From positions 76,502 through 112,349 of the forward strand of contig MFQZ01000002.1 in the NCBI GenBank assembly GCA_001784435.1: a stretch of DNA of 35,848 bases. Reading direction: 5' to 3'. Position 1 is the first letter of the stretch. Each line of letters begins with the position of its first letter. Made by a program: the position numbers and the translations under genes. Shown one piece after another: positions 17,028 to 23,898 of this stretch. A model generated the notes under the pieces. The model saw only the letters and a program-made list of their open reading frames with translations. It did not search any database and was not told where the DNA came from. Origin of the DNA: Candidatus Magasanikbacteria bacterium RIFOXYC2_FULL_42_28. Lineage in GTDB: Bacteria > Patescibacteriota > Patescibacteriia > Magasanikbacterales > GWA2-37-8.

Positions 17028-17802
17028 AAAAATACAAAAACTTAACCGTGGCATTAAAAATGCGACCAAAACGCTTGGGTTCGCACGCCAATCGATATAC
17101 CCATTCTAACCCAATTTGACGAAAAAATAAAGGGGCGCGAGAAACATGGCCGGAAATGTAGTCCAAACTCCCGCCGACGCCCATAGCAATTTTTACCGAC
17201 GGTAATTTTGGCAAAAATTCGTTTATCCATTTTTCTTGTTTTACTTGGCCAAAGGCGACGAAGAGAATGTCGGGTTTAGCTACATCAATCTCATCAATTA
17301 CCATCTGATTTTCTAAAATATTCAACGAAGATTGAAGATTGAAGATCGAAGATTGTGAGACGTGATTTAATCTTAAATCTTTATTCTTCATTCTTAAATC
17401 AATTTTCGGCCCAACATTTGATCCAACTATTTTTAAACTCGGAAATTTTGTTTGCAAATTTATTTCTGCCAAATTCAAAACCGCGCGATCGCCCGTCCCC
17501 AACAAAAACACACTCTTCCCCAACACCTCGGCCAACCCACACAACTCCAAAACAAAATCTACGCCGGTCAAACGCTTAATTTTAAAACCACTTACTAATT
17601 GTATGCCAAACCCATCACACAAATTCAAATCCCCACTATTCAAAATATTTTTAAATTCCACGTCTTTTTGCGCGAACACGAGCATTTCGGGATTGGGAGT
17701 AAAAATTTTCTTTGGTAAATTACCAAATAAAAAACTCTCGGCCAGTTGTCTGGCTTCGGTTTTGGTGACGCTGTCAATTTTTACGCCTAAAATTTTTGGC
17801 AT
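17005..17802 (-). CDS. WecG/TagA/CpsF-family glycosyltransferase
   Basis: This family (GT26) transfers N-acetylmannosamine or a related sugar onto a lipid-linked acceptor in teichoic acid, ECA or capsule synthesis. The 265-residue protein starts MPKILGVKIDSVTK. It shows FTPNPEMLVFAQKD (35-48), LCDGFGIQL with the likely catalytic Asp63, and RLTGVDFV. The later blocks are PDILFVAFGQVKQEKW (177-192), IAMGVGGSLDYISG and RAPLFFRQIGLEWVYRLACEPKR. Residues about 134-162 (DLRMKNKDLRLNH and on) do not fit the family and are encoded by a dispersed repeat. The insertion sits in a variable loop, so the enzyme may still work. It is the first gene of the minus-strand operon through gltX. Confidence 0.9.
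   Translation of the reverse strand: MPKILGVKIDSVTKTEARQLAESFLFGNLPKKIFTPNPEMLVFAQKDVEFKNILNSGDLNLCDGFGIQLVSGFKIKRLTGVDFVLELCGLAEVLGKSVFLLGTGDRAVLNLAEINLQTKFPSLKIVGSNVGPKIDLRMKNKDLRLNHVSQSSIFNLQSSLNILENQMVIDEIDVAKPDILFVAFGQVKQEKWINEFLPKLPSVKIAMGVGGSLDYISGHVSRAPLFFRQIGLEWVYRLACEPKRFGRIFNATVKFLYFYAREKTD
17327..17400. repeat. AAGATT/AATCTT inverted repeat inserted in the wecG-like gene
   Basis: The left arm is built of GAAGATTGAAGATT units (17327-17356) and the right arm of TTAATCTTAAATC units (17366-17400). Together they make an imperfect hairpin of about 74 bases. It stays in frame with the gene and adds about 25-30 residues. It shares AAAGATTTAAGATT (read as KDLRL) with the copy in gltX. Confidence 0.7.
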
Positions 17803-17813
17803 AATTTTTCATT

Positions 17814-17913
17814 GTCATCCCGAGCGTAGCCGAGGGATCCCTTAAAGTAATCATTTTACTAATGCCAGCGTTAAGGGATTCCTCCGCTCCTTGCGACAGT
17901 CGGTCGGAATGAC
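17814..17913. repeat. GTCATCCCGA...TCGGAATGAC palindromic repeat
   Basis: The termini GTCATcCCGA and TCGGaATGAC are inverted copies. Inside them GGGATCCCTTAA (near 17834) faces TTAAGGGATTCC (near 17871). This is the widespread REP-like intergenic palindrome of bacterial genomes. It lies between the EamA and wecG-like genes and contains no gene. Confidence 0.75.
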
Positions 17914-17917
17914 AAAG

Positions 17918-18340
17918 TTATTTTAAACTAATAATAATCGCCCCGCCAACCATCAGTAACGCCCCCAACGCCACTCGCCAACTCAACGCCTCACCCAAAA
18001 ACACGGCCGCGAGCAAAACAACAAACACCAAACTTAAGCGATCAATCACAACCACGCGCGTTGCCAAACCAACTTTCAGCGCCATAAAATAAAACAACCA
18101 CGACAGCGCTCCGGAAATACCTGCCAAAAAAATAAACCACCATTCGCGAGCAGACAAAGAATGAAAGTTTGTGCTATTGAATTTTCCCAAAAACAAACTC
18201 GTCAAAACCAAAAATCCGGCCATAATAAGCGAGCGCACAGTCGTGGCAAAAGTGGAATCAATATTTTTCAAACCCATTTTCGCGAAGATCGCGACGCCGG
18301 CGGCGGTGATGGCGGATAAGAAGGCGAGGATTAGCCACAT
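17918..18340 (-). CDS. EamA-family (DMT superfamily) transporter
   Basis: This is a 140-residue integral membrane protein with one EamA repeat of about five helices. MWLILAFLSAITAAGVAIFAKMGLKNID begins the first helix, and LGEALSWRVALGALLMVGGAIIISLK closes the last two. Standard DMT exporters carry two such repeats; single-repeat members of about 140 residues are known and probably work as dimers. The substrate is unknown. The start codon directly abuts a copy of the AAGATT repeat. A promoter overlapping that of clpB, on the opposite strand, lies upstream. Confidence 0.85.
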   Translation of the reverse strand: MWLILAFLSAITAAGVAIFAKMGLKNIDSTFATTVRSLIMAGFLVLTSLFLGKFNSTNFHSLSAREWWFIFLAGISGALSWLFYFMALKVGLATRVVVIDRLSLVFVVLLAAVFLGEALSWRVALGALLMVGGAIIISLK

Positions 18341-18362
18341 ATTGAAGATTAAAGATTGAAGA
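18341..18362. repeat. AAGATT-type repeat at the EamA start codon
   Basis: ATTGAAGATTAAAGATTGAA and the next bases are the same unit as in gltX and wecG. The copy forms the last 22 bases of the EamA leader. Confidence 0.55.
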
Positions 18363-18383
18363 TCCGCAAGTATTTATGGTATA

Positions 18384-18413
18384 ATTATACCATGATTTGA
18401 CAAGAAATTACAA
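18384..18413 (-). promoter_or_regulatory. Promoter of the EamA gene
   Basis: On the minus strand TTGTAA (18408-18413), an 18-base spacer and TATAAT (18384-18389). The -10 lies in the perfect palindrome GGTATAATTATACC (18378-18391). It overlaps the clpB promoter head to head. Confidence 0.5.
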
Positions 18414-18424
18414 TATGTTATACT
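18397..18424 (+). promoter_or_regulatory. Promoter of clpB
   Basis: A perfect TTGACA (18397-18402), a 16-base spacer and TATACT (18419-18424). The start would fall at about 18431, inside the CIRCE operator. It is the only good plus-strand promoter upstream of clpB, which implies a 450-base leader. Confidence 0.7.
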
Positions 18425-18425
18425 A

Positions 18426-18452
18426 TTATCACTCTACTGGTGAGAGTGATAA
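18426..18452. promoter_or_regulatory. CIRCE operator (HrcA binding site) for clpB
   Basis: TTATCACTC, nine bases, then GAGTGATAA: a perfect inverted repeat with the 9-9-9 spacing of CIRCE (consensus TTAGCACTC-N9-GAGTGCTAA). The only differences are a symmetrical pair of changes, G to T and C to A. It covers the expected start of transcription, where HrcA usually binds to block heat-shock genes. HrcA itself is not in the window. Confidence 0.88.
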
Positions 18453-18467
18453 GATTTAAAAATAGAA

Positions 18468-18501
18468 GCCCCCGGACATCGCATATTAGCGAGCCGGGGG
18501 C
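18468..18501 (-). terminator. Terminator at the left edge of the GC-rich block
   Basis: GCCCCCGG (18468-18475) pairs with CCGGGGGC (18494-18501), with CGC/GCG inside. Only the minus strand continues into a T-rich run (TTCTATTTTT), so it ends a minus-strand transcript just short of the CIRCE element. Confidence 0.65.
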
Positions 18502-18616
18502 AGACCTCCTTTTGATGCACCCTGAGGCGCATCGACAGCTTTGGCCACCGTGCGTCCGAGGACGTGGGGTGGCACGTTGAGGAAAACCCGATCTCAGTGA
18601 CCGAACAGCCGAAGGG

Positions 18617-18688
18617 TCACATGAGGAAGGGGAGAATCTTGGCCAAGAAGATCGTGGTCATCTTGAACCCGAAGATCAAGATCTGCAT
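18617..18688 (-). CDS. Small ORF for a 23-residue hydrophobic peptide
   Basis: The ORF runs from ATG to TGA and gives a peptide starting MQILIFGFKM and ending KILPFLM. It has two Lys and otherwise mostly Ile, Leu, Phe and Met, so it could span a membrane once. The support is translational: AAAGGAGG ends exactly five bases before the ATG, and SDs are almost absent elsewhere in this window. 22 of the 24 codons end in G or C, against the AT-ending bias of the surrounding genes. The wobble positions coincide with those of an opposite-strand ORF (18621-18707, 28 residues) that has a poorer SD, so composition alone does not choose the strand. It could be a membrane-active peptide or a leader peptide; no homologue is recognised. 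Confidence 0.5.
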   Translation of the reverse strand: MQILIFGFKMTTIFLAKILPFLM

Positions 18689-18693
18689 TTCGG

Positions 18694-18698
18694 CCTCC
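18694..18698 (-). promoter_or_regulatory. Consensus ribosome binding site of the small ORF
   Basis: GGAGG within AAAGGAGG (18694-18701), five bases before the ATG at 18688. Such a strong SD is exceptional here; era, pyrG, clpB, gltX, ddl and most other genes show none. Confidence 0.6.
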
Positions 18699-18716
18699 TT
18701 TCAATAATAAAATAAC

Positions 18717-18875
<159 letters not shown>

Positions 18876-21518
18876 ATGGCTCCTCAAAACTTCACCAACA
18901 AATCTCAAGAAATGATCCAGCGCGCGGCTGGGATTGCCGGCAAAAATAATTTTCCGCAGGTGGAACCGCCCCATCTTTTTTTCGCTTTTTTGGAAGACGA
19001 AGAAAATATTGTGGTTTCAATTTTGCGCAAACTTAATGTTAATTTAATTGCTTTGCGCGCCGATATCCAGTCCCTCATTGACAAACTCCCCCGCCCGTCC
19101 GGCCAAGTTCAGCAAGGCGGTGTTGGTCAAATTTTACTTGGGCCCGCGATGATGTATATTTTCCAAACGGCCGGCCAAGAAGCGCAAAAAATGAAAGACG
19201 AATATATCAGCGTGGAACATTTATTGCTCGCTTTTTTGGTTAGTAAAAATCCGGTGAGTGAACTGTTGGAAAAAAATGGAATTAGTTATGACAAAACATT
19301 ACAAGCGCTCGTAGCCGTGCGTGGTAATCAACGGGTGGACTCGCCCGAACCGGAAACTAAATACAATGCTTTAGAAAAATACGGAAAAAATTTAACTGAT
19401 CTCGCGCGCAAAGAAAAAATTGATCCGGTAATCGGACGCGATGATGAAATTCGGCGCGTGATGCAAATTTTATCGCGCCGAACAAAAAATAATCCGGTAT
19501 TAATCGGCGAACCGGGCACGGGCAAAACCGCCATTGCCGAAGGACTGGCGCAACGGATTGTTAATAACGATGTCCCCGACTCTCTGCGTGACAAAGAAAT
19601 TTTCGCGTTAGATATTGGCTCGCTTGTGGCCGGCACCAAATTCCGCGGTGAATTTGAAGAACGGTTAAAGGCGGTTTTAAAAGAAATCAACGCCTCGGCC
19701 GGAAAATATATTTTGTTTATTGACGAACTGCACACCATTGTTGGCGCGGGATCAAGTGAGGGTTCGGTGGACGCGGCCAATCTCTTGAAACCAATGCTCG
19801 CGCGCGGAGAATTACATTGTATTGGCGCGACCACTTTAAAAGAATATCAAAAATACGTGGAAAAAGACGCGGCTTTGGAACGCCGTTTCCAACCGGTAAT
19901 GGTAGCCGAGCCATCCGTGGACGATGCCATCGCGATTTTGCGCGGAATTAAAGAAAAATACGAAGTTCATCACGGTGTACGCATCACGGACGCGTCAATT
20001 TTGGCAGCGGTTAATTTATCTTCTCGCTATTTATCGGATCGATTTTTACCGGACAAAGCGATTGATTTAATGGACGAAGCGGCCTCGGCCTTACGACTGG
20101 AAATAAATTCTATGCCCGAGGATTTGGATAAAATGAAACGCGCGATGATAAAATTAGAAATTGAAAAACGCGCTTTGAAAAAAGAAAAAGACGAGGACTC
20201 GCGCGAACGGTTGAATAAATTAGAAAAAGAATTAGCGGAATTAAAAGCCAATAGCGCCGAATTGGAAGCCAAATGGCAAAATGAAAAAACCATCATCAGT
20301 AAAATTCACGAAAACAAACGTCAAATTGACCAATTGAAACAGCAGGCCGATATTGAGGAACGCAAAGGCGATTTACAAAAAGTGGCCGAGGTGCGTTATG
20401 GAAAAATTCCATTGCTGGAAGGTGAAATTCGCCAGGATGAAAAAAAATTAGCGGACTTGCAAAAAAGCCACGGGATTTTAAAAGAAGAAGTTACGGACGA
20501 AGACATCGCCGGCGTCGTCGCGCGCTGGACCGGAATTCCGATTGTGAAAATGTTACAAACCGAATCCGAACGCCTGATTAAAATGGAGGATGAATTAGGC
20601 AAACGCGTCATTGGCCAAAGTGAAGCCGTTAAAGCGGTATCCAACGCCATCCGCCGTTCACGCGCGGGCATTGCCGAACCCAATCGCCCCATTGGCTCCT
20701 TTATCTTTTTGGGCCCGACCGGTGTAGGCAAAACCGAACTCTCCAAAGCGCTCGCCGAATTTATGTTTGACTCCGCCGACGCTCTCGTGCGCGTGGATAT
20801 GAGTGAATATATGGAAAAGCACGCCACCAGCAAACTCGTCGGCTCCCCGCCCGGCTATGTGGGCTATGAAGAAGGCGGACAACTCACCGAAATCGTCCGC
20901 CGCCGACCGTATTGCGTAATATTATTGGACGAAGTGGAAAAAGCGCATCCGGATGTGTTTAATATCTTATTGCAAATTTTAGATGAAGGCCATGTTACCG
21001 ATGCCAAAGGCCGAACGGTAAATTTCAAAAACACGGTGATAATTATGACCTCCAACATCGGAAGCCAAATGATTTTGGACACCAACCGCAAAGGCGAATT
21101 TGGTTTTGAAGATTCTCACGGCAAACGCGGTAAAAAAACCGAAGATTCCGTGCGCGCCAAAATTATGGATTTGCTCAAAGATCATTTCCGCCCAGAATTT
21201 TTGAATCGCATTGATGAGACCATAATTTTTGAAGCATTAGGCGAAGAAGAAATTCAAAAAATTGTGGAATTGCAACTCACGGAATTAGCCAAACGATTAA
21301 CTGATAAAAAAATCACGCTAAAAATTGATCCGGCGGTGAAAAAATATCTGGCCAAGGAAGGATATAATCCGGATTATGGCGCGCGGCCGTTGAAGCGGAT
21401 AATTCAGACGGAGTTGTTGGATAAATTGGCGTTTGCGCTAATTACGGGGGATGTTGCGGAAGGACAGGTGGTGGAGATTGGGGTGGAGAAGGGTAAAATT
21501 ATATTGTCATCCAAATAA
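18876..21518 (+). CDS. clpB: ATP-dependent disaggregase ClpB
   Basis: This Hsp100 chaperone pulls proteins out of aggregates together with DnaK. The 880-residue protein is full length. An N-domain (1-150) is followed by AAA1, with Walker A GEPGTGKT (211-218), Walker B FIDE (281-284) and the pore-loop region [13 protein letters not shown]. The coiled-coil middle domain (about 412-535), which separates ClpB from ClpA/ClpC, is present. AAA2 begins near [10 protein letters not shown] and has Walker A GPTGVGKT (613-620), then [26 protein letters not shown]. The C-terminus ends in the D2 small domain. Expression is probably controlled by HrcA through the CIRCE site. No SD lies before the ATG. The final codons run into the first palindromic repeat. 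Confidence 0.97.
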   Translation: MAPQNFTNKSQEMIQRAAGIAGKNNFPQVEPPHLFFAFLEDEENIVVSILRKLNVNLIALRADIQSLIDKLPRPSGQVQQGGVGQILLGPAMMYIFQTAGQEAQKMKDEYISVEHLLLAFLVSKNPVSELLEKNGISYDKTLQALVAVRGNQRVDSPEPETKYNALEKYGKNLTDLARKEKIDPVIGRDDEIRRVMQILSRRTKNNPVLIGEPGTGKTAIAEGLAQRIVNNDVPDSLRDKEIFALDIGSLVAGTKFRGEFEERLKAVLKEINASAGKYILFIDELHTIVGAGSSEGSVDAANLLKPMLARGELHCIGATTLKEYQKYVEKDAALERRFQPVMVAEPSVDDAIAILRGIKEKYEVHHGVRITDASILAAVNLSSRYLSDRFLPDKAIDLMDEAASALRLEINSMPEDLDKMKRAMIKLEIEKRALKKEKDEDSRERLNKLEKELAELKANSAELEAKWQNEKTIISKIHENKRQIDQLKQQADIEERKGDLQKVAEVRYGKIPLLEGEIRQDEKKLADLQKSHGILKEEVTDEDIAGVVARWTGIPIVKMLQTESERLIKMEDELGKRVIGQSEAVKAVSNAIRRSRAGIAEPNRPIGSFIFLGPTGVGKTELSKALAEFMFDSADALVRVDMSEYMEKHATSKLVGSPPGYVGYEEGGQLTEIVRRRPYCVILLDEVEKAHPDVFNILLQILDEGHVTDAKGRTVNFKNTVIIMTSNIGSQMILDTNRKGEFGFEDSHGKRGKKTEDSVRAKIMDLLKDHFRPEFLNRIDETIIFEALGEEEIQKIVELQLTELAKRLTDKKITLKIDPAVKKYLAKEGYNPDYGARPLKRIIQTELLDKLAFALITGDVAEGQVVEIGVEKGKIILSSK

Positions 21519-21520
21519 TT

Positions 21521-21639
21521 GTCATTCCCGTGAAAACGGGAATCCAGTCGCCGTTTGTCATTCCGAGCGAGGCCTCGCGGCCGACGAGGAATCTCTGTCT
21601 CACTTTCTGTCATCCCGAACTTGATTCGGGATCTCTGTC
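21521..21639. repeat. Cluster of three REP-like palindromes downstream of clpB
   Basis: Three related elements stand side by side: GTCATTCCCGTGAAAACGGG (from 21521), GTCATTCCGAGCGAGGCC (from 21557, with CCTCGCGGCCGACGAGG inside) and GTCATCCCGAACTTGATTCG (from 21609). Each begins GTCAT(T/C)CC and folds back. They may end clpB transcription. The rest of the gap to 21806 is AT-rich without a clear gene. Confidence 0.8.
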
Positions 21640-21806
21640 CGATTGGATTGGAATTGACTGATGGGTGGATTTGGAGTAAAGTTATTTTAACTACTATCGT
21701 ATTTATGATCACACAGCACGTCGAATTCAATAGATACAAAAACAAGCAAAATCGTGTGAGCGTGATTATAAGCAATAAATTAAAATTTATTATCTAATTT
21801 ATATAT

Positions 21807-22040
21807 ATGCAACCACAAGACAAAAGAAAAACAAGCAACTTAAAAGAGCGTTTAAAAACAACGCTGGTGGTTACAATAATTGTTGTAATTTTATTTTACT
21901 TCGGAATCAAAACTGATTACTTAATTATCGGTTTAATTATTTTTATGTCGGGAGTTTTTACTTATTTTACACTTGACTATGATAACGATATAGATGACAT
22001 TAAAAAAGACATCGAAGAAATAAAAAATAAAATTAAATAA
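21807..22040 (+). CDS. Small membrane protein, two helices
   Basis: This 77-residue protein has a basic N-terminus and two hydrophobic helices (about 18-33 and 38-54). The acidic-basic tail DDIKKDIEEIKNKIK is probably a short amphipathic helix in the cytosol. No family is recognised. It is the first of five tiny genes in a row on this strand, all very AT-rich in codon use. No SD is seen and no clear promoter. Confidence 0.6.
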   Translation: MQPQDKRKTSNLKERLKTTLVVTIIVVILFYFGIKTDYLIIGLIIFMSGVFTYFTLDYDNDIDDIKKDIEEIKNKIK

Positions 22041-22063
22041 TTCACCAAAAAATACTATAAAAT

Positions 22064-22441
22064 ATGAAATCCGAGATATTAATACTCATTGGTTCGTTAG
22101 GAGGTGTATTTATAGGTGCATTTTTTTCAATGATTGCCACAATAATTTCCAAATATTATGATAATAAGATTGATCTAAGAAAATCATACATCAATGCCGC
22201 AATAACTGACTGGAAGCAAGCATACGAAACCGCAAAAGAGCGCAATCTTAAAGTTCTTCCGTTTGCGGCTTATTTGATTAGTCATGTAAAAATATTTGAT
22301 GCTATCACAAACAATAAAATATCCACGGACGAATTGAAAGAAATGCTTGATGAAGGAAGTGCAATGTGGAATATGTGGTTAGAAAGAGACAAAAAAACTA
22401 AGCAAGAAATAAAAAATACTTTAGACAATAACAACGCATGA
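22064..22441 (+). CDS. Unknown protein with N-terminal membrane anchor
   Basis: This 125-residue protein has one helix at the start (about 4-27, glycine-rich: ILIGSLGGVFIGAFFSMIATII). A soluble helical part follows, with TDWKQAYETAKERN and a Trp/Met-rich segment near residues 105-112. Such layouts occur in phage-like or plasmid proteins, but I cannot assign a family. It starts 23 bases after the previous gene. Confidence 0.6.
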   Translation: MKSEILILIGSLGGVFIGAFFSMIATIISKYYDNKIDLRKSYINAAITDWKQAYETAKERNLKVLPFAAYLISHVKIFDAITNNKISTDELKEMLDEGSAMWNMWLERDKKTKQEIKNTLDNNNA

Positions 22442-22484
22442 CACGGAACATCTGACTCACGAACGAAACAGAACTATTTTTTTT

Positions 22485-22745
22485 ATGGTCAATATTAAAA
22501 AATATCTTACAATTGAAAATCTTGGCTTGTTTTTTGGTATGATTGGCTCAGTCACAATTGCGCTTGCTTTGGGCGAATTACCATGTGGGGGAAAAGATGG
22601 CGGTGGTGTAAGTGGCTGTTTTAAGGCGACTGGCACACTAACAGAATATCCAATAGTGTATTTTTTGAGTAAAACAAAGTTCTATACAGGTATTTTTCTT
22701 TTATTTTTAGCTTTTGTATTACAAATCAAACCCATAAAAAAATAA
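22485..22745 (+). CDS. Small membrane protein with two helices and a Cys-Gly loop
   Basis: The 86-residue protein has helices at about 13-30 and 65-82. Between them lies an outward loop LPCGGKDGGGVSGCF with two cysteines 12 residues apart that could form a disulphide. No family is recognised. An ATG directly follows a run of eight T. Confidence 0.6.
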   Translation: MVNIKKYLTIENLGLFFGMIGSVTIALALGELPCGGKDGGGVSGCFKATGTLTEYPIVYFLSKTKFYTGIFLLFLAFVLQIKPIKK

Positions 22746-22768
22746 TTTTAATTAATAATTTATTCACT

Positions 22769-22924
22769 ATGAAAAATACCGTCAAAATAATCTTTTTAAT
22801 AGGGTGGGCTTTATACGGAATATACGAACTTCTGATCAAGAAGGAAAAAGAAATAAAATTAACAAGACTAGAATTTTTTGGTCTATGGTTTATAGCGCTG
22901 ATAGTGTTAATTGGCGAAAATTAA
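22769..22924 (+). CDS. Very small membrane protein (51 residues)
   Basis: A clean ATG-to-TAA frame encodes MKNTVKIIFLIGWALYGIYE, a charged KKEKEIK turn, and a second hydrophobic stretch FFGLWFIALIVLIG. Two short helices and a basic turn fit a real membrane protein, as does its even spacing (23 bases) after the previous gene. No family is recognised. Confidence 0.5.
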   Translation: MKNTVKIIFLIGWALYGIYELLIKKEKEIKLTRLEFFGLWFIALIVLIGEN

Positions 22925-22983
22925 ACACATCACCTAAAACGAGATACCCGACAGCGCTTTTAAAAAATATTAAAAATTAATTT

Positions 22984-23226
22984 ATGAAACAACTTAAAAT
23001 GTATTTAACATGGCCAATTATTTTCATAGCGTGTTGGTATTTTTTTAATTTCACAGTGGCCGCCGTTGTCGGACTTCTTTATTTACATGTCATGATGCTT
23101 TTGTTGGCCAATTTACTTGATAAATATAAAGAGGCACTGGCCAAGATTGCTGAACATATTACTAAAAAAGAAGGTTTTCATAATGAAACTTTAAAAAACT
23201 TATTTACTGGCGAGGATCTTGTTTGA
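22984..23226 (+). CDS. Small membrane protein with helical tail
   Basis: The 80-residue protein has two hydrophobic helices (about 7-26 and 28-46), then a charged helix KYKEALAKIAEHITKKEGFH. It is the last of the five small genes and ends 32 bases before the ATG of the MBL-fold gene, with which it may be transcribed. No family is recognised. Confidence 0.55.
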   Translation: MKQLKMYLTWPIIFIACWYFFNFTVAAVVGLLYLHVMMLLLANLLDKYKEALAKIAEHITKKEGFHNETLKNLFTGEDLV

Positions 23227-23258
23227 TAAAAAAAATTTTACATCGTCTAACAACGAAT

Positions 23259-23846
23259 ATGCCCGCCATAAAAATCCTAATCGAAGGATATGCGAAAAAA
23301 ATTAACAAAGATTGGGTGGCGAGCTCTACCACCTGCTTGATTACTTCGGGCACTAAAAAAATCATCACCGACCCGGGTTGTAATCGCCAAAAACTATTAA
23401 ACGCGCTCGCGCGAGAAAATTTGGCGACCGGCGATATTGACTATGTTTTTTTGTCGCACTGCCATCCTGACCATATTTTGCTGGCCGGAATTTTTGAAAA
23501 CGCCAAATGTATCACCTATGATTCCAACCTAATTTACGACAATGATTCCCTATTTGAATTTAATAAACACAGCTTGGGTGATGATATTGAAATTGTGGAA
23601 ACGCCCGGCCATGTGCTGGAACATTTGTCGCTCGTGGTTGATACGGCCGAAGGCAAAGTGGCCATCGCCGGTGATGCTATTTGGTGGCTTGATGATGAAA
23701 AACAAATTTTTGATGTAAATCAAACCGACCATTCGCAGGCCAAAGGCATGAATATGGCGACGCTAATTGAAAGCAGAAAAAAATTGATAAGTATGGCGGA
23801 TTATATAATTCCCGGGCATGGGAAGATGTTTAAGGTGGAGAAATAA
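23259..23846 (+). CDS. Metallo-beta-lactamase-fold hydrolase
   Basis: This zinc- or iron-dependent hydrolase has 195 residues from the ATG at 23259 (MPAIKILIEGYAKK). A TTG at 23223 would overlap the previous gene and adds a tail unlike the family. The metal motif HxHxDH is present in LSHCHPDHILLAG. Later ligands are His in ETPGHVLEH, Asp in IAGDAIWW and His in IIPGHGKMF. This set matches small MBL proteins annotated as glyoxalase II-like or MBLAC1-like. The substrate is unknown. A bidirectional terminator follows. Confidence 0.9.
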   Translation: MPAIKILIEGYAKKINKDWVASSTTCLITSGTKKIITDPGCNRQKLLNALARENLATGDIDYVFLSHCHPDHILLAGIFENAKCITYDSNLIYDNDSLFEFNKHSLGDDIEIVETPGHVLEHLSLVVDTAEGKVAIAGDAIWWLDDEKQIFDVNQTDHSQAKGMNMATLIESRKKLISMADYIIPGHGKMFKVEK

Positions 23847-23863
23847 AAAAACTTATAACTAAA

Positions 23864-23885
23864 AAACCGCCCTCGTAGGCGGTTT
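23864..23885. terminator. Bidirectional terminator between the MBL and RhuM genes
   Basis: AAACCGCC (23864-23871) and GGCGGTTT (23878-23885) pair perfectly around a 6-base loop, with A and T runs on both sides. Confidence 0.85.
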
Positions 23886-23898
23886 AATTTTTTTAATT

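Larger units (their letters stand above)
18465..18705 (-). ncRNA. GC-rich, strongly structured block, probably transcribed on the minus strand
   Basis: The block is much richer in G and C than the flanks. Hairpins can be seen at 18468-18501, at 18513-18532 (GATGC/GCATC), near 18544-18575 (GCCACC/GGTGGC with GTCC/GGAC inside) and at 18597-18620 (GTGACC/GGTCAC). The palindrome CTTGGCCAAG lies inside the small ORF. On the minus strand the block begins with an SD and a small ORF and ends in a terminator, consistent with a transcript of about 230-260 bases. AAAGGAGG occurs twice, once at the ORF and once just before the terminator. I cannot match it to a known RNA family, and the strand is inferred from the terminator and SD. 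Confidence 0.5.

Noticed and set aside
18465-18705. tmRNA, RNase P RNA, SRP RNA or 6S RNA
   Set aside because: None of the conserved cores of these RNAs (such as the tmRNA T-arm or the SRP GGAA tetraloop domain) could be found on either strand.
18621-18707. Plus-strand 28-codon ORF opposite the micro-peptide gene
   Set aside because: Its only SD-like sequence is a weak AGGG, and the strand lacks the terminator; wobble positions coincide with the minus-strand ORF, so GC bias is not independent support. Kept only as an alternative.
19328-20833. Antisense frames of 145-168 codons inside clpB
   Set aside because: They are shadows of a strongly conserved gene and show no start signals or recognisable domains.
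21807-23226. Integron-like cassette array
   Set aside because: The gaps between the small genes show no attC-type inverted repeats with GTT/AAC ends, and no integrase is present.
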